A DNA stretch of 64,000 bases from Polyporus tsugae (lineage: Eukaryota > Basidiomycota > Agaricomycetes > Polyporales > Polyporaceae). Location: the NCBI GenBank assembly GCA_024305745.1, contig JAHRBS010000007.1, positions 2,046,001 to 2,110,000 of the forward strand, read 5' to 3'. Numbering within the stretch: the first letter of the stretch is position 1; every line of letters begins with the position of its first letter. A program made the position numbers and the translations under genes. Below, one piece after another: positions 13,803-22,623 of the stretch. The notes under the pieces are model-generated. The model saw nothing but the letters and a program-made list of their open reading frames with translations. It was not told the origin of the DNA and did no database searches.

Positions 13803-14049
13803 CACGTTGCGAGAGGGATGTCGAAAACAACGAGATCAGCTCCAGACAACTGTGAACGGAGGAACGGGAGAAGCAGAACAGAGGGTGGTCGAGGTCGTGG
13901 TGGTCGATGACAGCGCCGAAAGTTTCAGCGGAGTCGCGCTGTTGTGTCGTGTTTACGCCGCCCTTCGACCCTTGCGACCACCATCCCTCCAGTCGGCAGC
14001 CGCATCCTCTCCCTTGCTATCGTCCGCCTGTTTGATCGGCCTCGTCTGG
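13803..14049. promoter_or_regulatory. Bidirectional promoter region, SR-like gene / cyclin L
   Basis: The 247 bp between the two divergent start codons must contain both promoters and both 5' leaders. No TATA box is obvious. The arrangement suggests co-regulation (inference). Confidence 0.5.
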
Positions 14050-15108
14050 ATGTCTACTTCATTATACCCTTTAGCATCGCTTGCGCAGATCGAGAAAACG
14101 CCGTCACGAGAAGACGGCATTCCCGGGGAGTTGGAACTGGACCTGCGAGCATATGGGTGCAAGTTAATACACGAGGCAGGCATCCTTCTAAAGCAGTGAG
14201 TCGACCTGCGTCAACTGTACAAATAGAAATTTATGCTGGCAAGGGCAGAAAACAAGTGGCCGTAGCCACAGCCCAGATCCTGTTCCAGAGGTTCTGGTAT
14301 GTCACCTCCATGAAACAATTCGGAATCGGGGTACGTCCATCGCCGCCCGCGCGTAGCTTTCAAGTCGGTCTTATGGATTATCAGGATGTCGGAATGGGCG
14401 CACTCTATCTTGCGTCGAAGTTGGAAGAATGCCCTCTCCGCATGCGGGATCTCATCAACGTCTACGACGAGCTCCTTCAGCGCGACGCCCACAGGCTCAA
14501 ATACTCGACTGGACCCTCATACTCCTCGGCACACGAATTCAAATACGTGTCAATGTCGTATTTCGGCTCCACGTTCTATGATCTAAAGGACGCTTTGGTC
14601 GTGGCGGAAATGCAAATTCTCAAGCGGCTCGGGTTCAATGTCAATGTTGTCCTCCCTTACGGCACTCTCGTAAACTATCTTCGGTTACTGGGCCTTACGG
14701 AGCGGGAAGACGTGCCTAGCAAAGCCTGGGGTTACCTCAACGACGCGCGAGTATTTTCCCTGCCCCCTTCATTGAGCCCTCGTTCATTATGACGCCTTCT
14801 GGTTGTTCTACAGGTTGCAAACACCAGTCTATGCACTATACGCGGTCCCAACAATCGTTAGTGCAGCAATTATGCTAGCGACAAGACAGCTTGGCATTAC
14901 CCTCCCTTCCTCGCCGGAGGGCTCGTGGTGGGAGCTGTTTGATGCAGAATGGGAAGATGTTTGGAGCGTCGCCGGGTATATTATGCGATTATACCGGGAG
15001 CGGACACCTGAAGACCACGCACGGGTCTTGAACATGGTGACTAAGAAGGGCGTGCGTTCATGGCTGGAAGACCAGAAACCTGCTGTCCTTGCTGTTCCCT
15101 TGTACTAG
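14050..15108 (+). CDS. L-type cyclin (cyclin fold, transcription/splicing CDK partner)
   Basis: Regulatory subunit expected to bind a CDK11/CDK12-like kinase acting on RNA polymerase II and splicing factors in the nucleus. Exons 14050-14195, 14249-14330, 14385-14746 and 14814-15108 give 294 residues. N-terminal TPSREDG and LRAYGCKLIHEAGILLK match the cyclin L entry helix; the first cyclin box contains VAVATAQILFQRFW and GALYLASKLEECPLRMRDLINV, and the second contains YLNDALQTPVYALYAVPTIVSAAIMLATR. The third intron (14747-14813) begins GCGAGT rather than GT; only this junction keeps the LND-A-LQT reading. There is no long RS tail, unlike animal cyclin L. It is divergent from an Arg/Ser-rich gene. 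Confidence 0.88.
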
Positions 15109-15500
15109 CATGTAACATAACTCTTACTCTGTTTCTGATATCGCTGTTAGCGTATTCTCTCTTGTCGCATCTAGTGCGTAGTAGGCCCACCCTCGCATTG
15201 GCGGTCTATGAAAACATCACAGCAATGAACATTACCCCCTACTCCAAGGTGGCGTATCATAACAGTCATACAACAGACCGCACCTAGGAGAAGGTAGGGA
15301 CTAGGGTACCACTCCTGGACACCCATCAGAAACAAAGGGAAATGGAATAAATGAGACGAGTCCGACAACAAAGGCTGTAAGCATAGATTATGCGATGAGC
15401 GAGAACAATTGCAGTATCAACCTCCGACTGCGGCCAACTCGACCTGCCTCATGCTGCTAGAGCAGAAGTAGCGCGACGCGACACCGTATCAGCCAGCCAT
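15109..15500. other. Convergent 3' region between cyclin and YPT1
   Basis: Nothing recognised; expected to hold the two 3' UTRs. Confidence 0.4.
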
Positions 15501-16675
15501 TCAGCAGCAACCACCGCCTTGCTGTTGTTGGACGGTCTGGCCTGGTGTGATCGTTGTTGACTTTCCGGTACCGGTCGCAGTCGTAGTGGAGCCCATGCTA
15601 AGGATGCGATCAGCCTCGACTTAACTAGGGGAGGGTGTAGGCCAACTTACCGGTCCTTGATCTGCTTAGCCATCGTCAAGAATGCCTGCTCAACGTTCGT
15701 CGCGTTCTTCGCCGACGTCTCAAGGAAGGGGATGCCAAGCTGGTCGGCAAATTCCTACGGCACGACCTATGAAGACTGAACAGTTTCCCATACGGAGACT
15801 TACATACCTTGGCGACGCTGTACTCCACAACCTTCTTGCTAGTCAGGTCGGACTTGTTGCCAACAAGCAGCTTGTTAACACCCTCCGAAGCGTATCTGTC
15901 AATCTCCTGGAGCCATTGCTTGACGTTCGTGAAAGTGTCTGAGTGACCAAAAGATAAGCGCTTGTAGCCATTCCAGCAACAGCCACACACACCGTTATCG
16001 GTAACGTCATATACAACAATGATACCGTGAGCGCCGCGGTAGTACGACGAGGTGATGGTACGGAAGCGTTCTTGGCCTGTGGACAAAGCGTCAGGGTAAG
16101 AACGCCGTCGGTAGAGCGACAATTGACTCACCTGCGGTATCCCACTGTGGGCATAGAAGACAGCATTAGACTATGCTCTCCACCCGTTGATAGTCAAGAG
16201 GATGTTTCTAAGACTACCACTTGATGCTCTCGAGATGGGACTTGGAACGACCAACCGAGGAAAAGAAGGCTCCTCACGCTGGCCTAATGCCCCCGGAGCG
16301 CCACTCCTGCTACCCACAAAGCCCAAACAACAAGAGCATATTTCGCCCCATCGCCACGGAACAAGAGACGTGAGAGATAGGATGGGAACACGTACAATCT
16401 GGAGCTTCACAGTCTTGCCTTCCAGCTCGATGGTCCTAATCTTGAAGTCGACGCCAATGGTACTGATATAGCTCTCCGTGTAGGTGTCGTCGGCAAAACG
16501 GAGCAGCAAGCAGGACTAGGGGGATCAATGGTGGAACAGTGTCAGTACGCCACTCTGGCAAGCTGCGCAGCGACAAAATGGGAGCCGCGCAAGGACAATC
16601 GCAGCTCACCTTGCCGACACCGGAGTCACCAATCAGGAGAAGCTTGAAGAGGTAGTCGTACTCGCTAGTGTGCAT
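15501..16675 (-). CDS. YPT1: Rab1-type small GTPase YPT1
   Basis: Controls ER-to-Golgi vesicle transport and autophagy. Seven exons (16610-16675, 16396-16515, 16132-16144, 15993-16076, 15808-15938, 15651-15754, 15501-15597) give 204 residues, the usual length. Visible motifs: P-loop GDSGVGKS (16-23), switch I with TIGVDFK, WDTAGQ (63-68), NKSD (122-125), SAK (152-154), and a C-terminal di-cysteine (203-204) for double geranylgeranylation, the reaction catalysed by the BET2 subunit encoded at 56.5 kb. The WDTAG motif lies almost alone on a 13 nt exon (16132-16144), downstream of a 251 nt intron that is the longest in the gene. The C-terminal tail is rich in Thr and Gln. Confidence 0.97.
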
Positions 16676-17298
16676 GATGTTCGTCGAGGTCTTGAGGACG
16701 GCGGGGGCAGCTACGAGAGGCGAGCGGGCGGTCGTGGAGGTGGAGGGAGAGGATGAGGAGTGCGGGAGGAAGCACGGGGGCGGTGGTTGTGACGCGTGTC
16801 GCTGTGTTTGGCAGGCGCATGCCCGGCAAATGCCCTTTGCGTCCCTCCTCACAGCCGCCCCAGACTGCGCCCCGCCCTCGGGTTGAGTGCCTCAGCAAAA
16901 TCCAAGACACTCGTCGTTACGTCGCCCTCAGGCGTGCATCTAGGCTAAGTGCGCTGACGAGCTATAGATGTGCCTAGACCGCATCCAAGACTCCAAAGTG
17001 CGAGGCGAGCCGGCGAGGGCGGGATACTAAGCGCCCCCGAGCTGTCCATTCCGCCACCACTCCCAACGCAGGGCAGGATCGTCGGGCCACTATCCCTGAG
17101 CGGGCTACAACTTTAAGGCAGGGGGACGCGCAGGATGGCGCCAACATACTCAGGCGCATGTCAGCACATTTATGGCGTCCTCCGGAAATTATGATCGTCA
17201 GTCCCCGTCACGATGTCAGCCTCTGAAGGACGGTACAACCGGACGAGGCAGCTGTCCGACGCCCCTCGAAGTATATCCTTTCTCTGCACATCTCGAAC
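16676..17298. promoter_or_regulatory. Divergent intergenic region, YPT1 / aspartic protease
   Basis: No gene seen. Contains the 5' regions of both neighbours; no specific sites identified. Confidence 0.4.
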
Positions 17299-19115
17299 AT
17301 GGGCAGTCTGAGGCTTCTGCTCTCGTCACTCTTTCTGGCATGGTTCGGCATCAGGCCATGTTCCGGGGGCAGGATCCCTATCTACAGGGTGCCGCGCACT
17401 CTCATACCTAATCTACGGTTTTCCAAGCCAAACGTCGACCTATCTCTGGCCTCATCCAACGAATAGTGAGTGATTCATGTAGGCTAACTCGTAAAAATTT
17501 TGTTCACGTCCCATGTCTGTGCAGCGCGTATCTTGTCCAGATCGAGTACGTCTCTTCCTTTCCCGCCGACAACATGGCCGCTGACAAGCGTGTAGTCTCG
17601 GCGGTCAATCTTTCAAGGTTATTCTGGACACGGGCTCGTCAGATTTGGTACGTCTGAACCGTGTTTCAACGGGCCAGAATATGTCGGGCGTTGTAACCAG
17701 TCGGTGGCTGACGTTCCTGCAGTGGGTCGTGTCGTCTGATTGCACGGTCGAAGACTGCCACGGAGTTCCAAAATACGCTCGGTCGTCTTCCCTTGCATTA
17801 ACCGACGTACCATTCCACCTCGATTACCTCTTGGGCAGCGTCAGTGGACTTGTGGGGACCGAGACGATTACCCTTGGCGAATACCAAATATCGTCCCAGA
17901 TCTTTGGTTCGTCGAATCGGTTCTCGGTGCTTGAGCGAACGAAGAAGCCTCTAACTTCTCCACAGCCTTGGCCAACTCAACGGCAGGTCTTGGACTTGCC
18001 AGTACAGGCAACAGCGGCATTTTGGGGCTCGCATTCCCCGCGGGGGCTTCGATCCCCGACACCGTCGGTCGCACGTTGGTCCTGAACTTGCTTTCCGGCT
18101 TGAACGATCCGTCCGCACGGTACTTTGCGTTCCAGCTGGGAGGGAGCTCGAACGGCCCCTCGTTCACCGTCGGGGAAGTGGACCCTGCCTTCGCAAGGTC
18201 GGCGGATGACTTGACGTCCACTCCCGTGTTCCGTGCGCCTGGCGCGCTGTACGACTATTGGAAGTTGCCGCTTCAATCTTTCACCATCAACGGCACGTCG
18301 TTTGCCCTGTCGAAGACCAATGTGAAAGGCGCCCCCGCACCAATCGCTGTTCTCGACACGGGCACCACGCTCATTCTAGGGCCAACCCAGGACGTCGCGC
18401 GCTTCTGGGAATCTGTCGGCGGCGCCAGGCAGACGGACAGAGGCTGGGAAGTTCCCTGCAATCGCGCGGTGAATGTCGGCATGATCCTAGGCGAAGGTTC
18501 CAGCCGGAAGGAGTACGCCATCGACCCGGCGGACGTCAGTTGGAAGGAAGGTTCAGTCGACGGCGGCACGTGGTGTTTGGGAGGTCTGCAAGGCAACGAC
18601 GGGGTACGTGTTTTCCTTCTTTCTATCTGTACCCCTCCTCCCTATCCTCGCGATTTCCTGGTGGCCGGCACGCTGATGCGTTCTTAAATCTTCTCTCAGG
18701 TGTTCGCCGCCGATTGGCTGCTGGGGGACACCTTTTTGCGGGTACGTGGACCCTGGATTTCTCGGCTGGTGTCGTGATGTGTTGGAGGAAACTGGCAAGC
18801 AAACGCTGACGTCGCCAATTTTTTTATCATCTTTGTTCCTAGAACGTCTATGTAACCCACCATGCGGGGACGGACTCCCAACCCCCCACCATCGGGCTTC
18901 TGGGGATAACCGATCCGGGTACAGCTCTCTCAGCTTTCATCCACGAAAGGGGGCTCGATTCCCTCCCCCGGGCTTACGTTCGTTCCAATCCGCCTGGCAG
19001 CGGTTCCCTGACTGGCGCAGAAATTTGTGGCATAGCTACCGCGAGCGGCTTCGTTGGAGGAATCCTCATCATAGTGCTGGTGTTCACTTGCATAGCCTTC
19101 CGGAGAAAGTACTGA
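17299..19115 (+). CDS. Pepsin-like aspartic protease with C-terminal membrane anchor
   Basis: Family A1 endopeptidase. Exons 17299-17465, 17525-17545, 17596-17647, 17723-17906, 17966-18603, 18700-18741 and 18843-19115 give 458 residues. A signal peptide (to about residue 23) is followed by an unusually short propeptide; the first catalytic aspartate is Asp74 in VILDTGSSDLW and the second Asp272 in AVLDTGTTLI, with SGILGLAFPA and LLGDTFLR typical of the fold. Near the end is one hydrophobic helix (GFVGGILIIVLVFTCIAF, about residues 435-452) followed by a short basic tail (RRKY), so the enzyme should sit in the plasma or vacuolar membrane with the catalytic domain outside. This differs from yapsins, which use a GPI anchor. 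Exon 2 is only 21 nt. Confidence 0.92.
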
Positions 19116-19325
19116 AACAGATGAAACAGATGTTGTGGGCGTCGCAAAATGTATGAATCTTCCATGTTGATCGGATTGCAAGGATATAACTTGAACATGA
19201 TCCAATTCCAGGGTCCGTGTATAGGTACAACATACGCATCGGTACAACATTGATCGCATAAGGCACAGTACTAGTACAGGTTCACGTCAGAGTAGGCGAA
19301 TGGTAGACGTTCGATGGGTAGAAAA

Positions 19326-19933
19326 CTAATGAGGCTTCGTGGAACTGTTGGGGTGCGGTGGATACTGAGGTTGGTATCCATACGTCGCCGCGTTTGGAGG
19401 CGGGCTCATAGGCGCCTGCGGGGGACCTTGCCACGGATCTTGTCCACCGTACGGCAGAGGGGGTTCCCAGCTTTCGGTGGAGCGATAATGCCGTGATGTG
19501 AGTGCATGTCCGGACAGGGCGGGCAGAAGACTGGTAAAACTTACGCCTGCTGAAGAGGCACGTCCCAATGACAAATTGTGCATACCCATAGATGCTCGGA
19601 TTTCATTGGTATTAGGGGTATGAAGAATAACTCGAACCACATGCGCGATTTGACGCGGATAACGGCAGCTGTAGGCAGAGGAATGTGAGATAAAGTGTTG
19701 ACCAATAGCAGCGGTTGAACGCACCGTTGTGACATCTGGGACATACCCTCGGTGTTTGGTCACCCTCCGGCTTCGTACGGTTGTTGCAGCCAACTAAGGA
19801 ATTTGGGTGGAACTAGTGAGGTTTGACTTTGCACAGCAGGCAGGAGACTACGCACAGATAATGGGTATGCACACTGCTTTCATTGTCAGTAAGGATGCTG
19901 TAGATCAAGAAAGGCCAGAAGCTTACAGAACAT
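19326..19933 (-). CDS. Small zinc-ribbon protein (zinc_ribbon_15-like)
   Basis: Exons 19927-19933, 19856-19873, 19725-19793, 19545-19668 and 19326-19470 give 120 residues. A hydrophobic start (MFLCIPIIFGC) leads into a rubredoxin-type knuckle pair, VCPRCHN (Cys26, Cys29) and VCTICHW (Cys61, Cys64), which bracket the family signature RMWFELFFIPLIPM. The tail after residue 73 is rich in Pro, Gln and Tyr. Molecular function of this fungal family is not known to me. The first coding exon holds only ATGTTCT (7 nt); it was chosen because only this start gives the correct phase for exon 2. An upstream ATG at 19976 opens a different frame. It lies tail-to-tail with the aspartic protease, 210 nt away. 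Confidence 0.85.
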
Positions 19934-19961
19934 GGTGGTGGTGGTAGTAGTAGTAGTAGTA
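19934..19961. repeat. Trinucleotide microsatellite, (GTG)n(GTA)n
   Basis: Short tandem GTG then GTA triplets immediately upstream of the zinc-ribbon start codon. In mRNA sense it reads as TAC and CAC codons, giving Tyr6-His4 within an upstream reading frame. Confidence 0.85.
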
Positions 19962-22623
19962 CGAGGATGGGGGCATTGTTGCGCAGCGGTCTCGCCGCAG
20001 GGTGGAAGCTGGTGTGGGGCGGAGCTGGTGACGCGTAGACGCTGCGCCTTGCTTAGCTAACTGCGCCTAAATCTAGGTTCGGCAACTTCGCATGTACGAC
20101 GACTCCGCGAAATTCACACAGACTCCGACATCCACACAGCCTAGTAATCCACAAGGCTCAGCGGGGCTCTGCTTCCTTTTTCTGCCCCAACTTCTGACAA
20201 AGTTCCGGGCACTCCACACCTGTACGCGTGTAAGGGTGATGCAAAAATACGGAGAGTACCTACGGACCGCTTCCAGTGCCCAGCTCCAATGCACTGACGG
20301 CGTCGCTCGCTTCGCAGTGGTCTTCGCAGTTATGCAACCTCCGACGGATCCCCACAAGTGATCTTCCGAGGTCCAGACAGCTACGACTGAATGACGATGT
20401 TGTCGGACGAACCCCTCTCACTTTGGCTCGTCCTTGCGGTCGCAACGCTGGGCGGCTTCCCGGACCTGATCATCCGCTGCTCCGAAAACGGTATTTTGAC
20501 TTCTTTCCTGTCCGTGAGCAGTCTTCCTCTCCGGTCTTTCCCAATCACCCGGTACGCTGTGTTTTCTCATCATATATTTGCGCTAGATGCACTACTTAGC
20601 CGTTCTCCCGAGCCCTAGTCATCTTCACAAATTCTATCGATCGCACACCACTCTTCCATTGCGCAACGTCTCGCCCAGCGAGTGGCTCGTCCCGTCCGCG
20701 ATTATCGACGACCCACGACAAACGCATGCACTGACAGCGCGGGTGACAAACACCTGGCTCCGGTTGCCCAACTCTGACAATGCATAGACCTTCTCCGTGC
20801 CCATCCCGGCAGCCTTTCTGGCGCTGACGATCCCGGCCCACCATTCTCATGTTTCGAAGCTGGGAACCCCTCGCACAATTTCTGGCTCCCCACAAAATCC
20901 ACAGACCGCGGTCGCCGGACCATTTGGCCCGATCGCCAGTCTTCGGATTTGAAACACGACCGGGCACCACTGGCGCGTCTCGAGAGAGCCCCGCGGCCGC
21001 GCCGTGTCGCAGGAGACGTCCCTACTCTCCATGAGCATTGCCAAATCCGACACCGTCACCACACGGGCCCATGAAAATCGTCGCAGGAGCTATCGGCTGC
21101 CGCGACTCGCGTTGTGCTCATGATCGAAATAATGCGCCCCACCTCGCGCATATCCACCACGACCTCCATGCCCACCTGCGCAGGCAATGGCCTACTACAG
21201 TAGCCGACGAGCTTCACGGATCTCGGCGATCGACCCCGTCGGTGGTCCACCGCAGGATGGTGGAAAGGGGTCGGTCCCAAACGCCTCGGCTCAAGCCACA
21301 ACGCCTTTGGCGACGGCTCGTGATCCATCTCGAGCATTCTCCCGGCGGCTTATCCATGCGTCCCTGCCAGGGGAGCAGACGGGTGGCTGGGCTTGGCGCC
21401 CTAGTGGCACGTTCCCTCCAAACGCTATCAAGCAAAAGAACCCTGCGACCCTGCGCACAAGCTGCGGTGCGAAGCTGGCTCGACACCCCCCTCGCGCTCG
21501 CGCGTGCGGACGGGATGCATGGACGCAGGTGCACGGAACGAGAACGCAGACGGGCGCCCCCGCATGCGCACGGACGATGCGAACCCTCCGCAAGCGCACG
21601 CTCGGGAGTCGGCGGATGGGCGGATGGGTACAGTAGACGGCGGGGAGGAAGGTTAGCTGTCGAAGCCGTCGAGACGTCTCTCATTTACCCAGATCCGGCG
21701 AGCTGCCGACTCGCGCGCACCCACAACTGTCGTCTCTGACAGGAGCGTGCTCCACGCCGCCTCCGGAGCATAAGGCAGGATGGGCCACCCAGACTGGTAG
21801 CTATCTGAACGCCGAGAGCACGTCCTGGGCCTGACTCCTCTCCGTAGCCATCCATCACTCTCTCTACCACCGAGCGTCCCGTCCCACGGCTCTTTCCACC
21901 GAGTCGTCCATCGAAGATGTTGCTCCCTCTATCGCCCAAACTCTGAACCTTCGTGGGTGGAAACTGCCCGCGAGGTGATTTGATTTGTGCCCTCTTCTCG
22001 CCGTCCTCGTGTTTCGTTCATGCATCATGTGAATAGCGTGGCCGGAATGCCCAGAATGCCCAGTTATCGTTAGAGTGGACATTCAAACAAGGGCCGAAGG
22101 TAGCCTGATTCGGCAGCGTCTCCCTCGGTTTGACAGCTACGAGAACGCGTCGCGTATCTGCTATTATATAGGGCCCGACACCACGGCCTACCGGGTGACA
22201 AAAATATGCAATGTGTAGGCTTACAATTACCGCGTACTTACAACGCCAAGATGATGATATAGTACTATGTTAACGTTAATGTGATGCGGGAGGACGACGC
22301 GCCGCAGCGGTATGATGTGATGGGTCTCTATCTGTTTCTAAACTATGCGGTATGCGGAAGTATATATGAGACATGGGTGCGATGCGGAAGTGGTGCTAGA
22401 GGACAATGATACATGTATCGACGAAAGCTAACGACAGGAAACAGGGATATACACACGTAAGTTGCCGGGTCCAAGACAGCGAATGGGGAGAGCGAGAGGT
22501 AGAGCGGTCCGATGGGTGCAATCGACAATGCAGAGACAACAAGGGTAACCTGGGACAATGACAATAGGTATACTGAGAAGACGGCCGAAGTTGGTCCGTC
22601 ATCGTGAAACCTTGCTTCGGGCA
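19962..22623. other. 2.7 kb gene-poor stretch
   Basis: Several long but overlapping open frames on both strands (for example between 21038 and 21739) result from high GC content; none has a recognisable domain or consistent codon pattern. No repeat, RNA gene or transposon is evident. Confidence 0.45.

Noticed and set aside
14196..14226. A 31 nt intron in the cyclin gene
   Set aside because: It has GTGAG and TAG borders and keeps frame, but the 53 nt alternative (14196-14248) is of normal length and gives GILLKQKQVAVATAQ, closer to cyclin L.
19934..19976. ATG at 19976 as the true start of the zinc-ribbon protein
   Set aside because: Its phase at the first donor does not fit exon 2; only the ATG at 19933 leads into the conserved zinc-ribbon frame.
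21038..21739. Long open frames of 149-233 codons on both strands
   Set aside because: They overlap each other in several frames in GC-rich sequence, have no domain and no codon pattern like the neighbouring genes.
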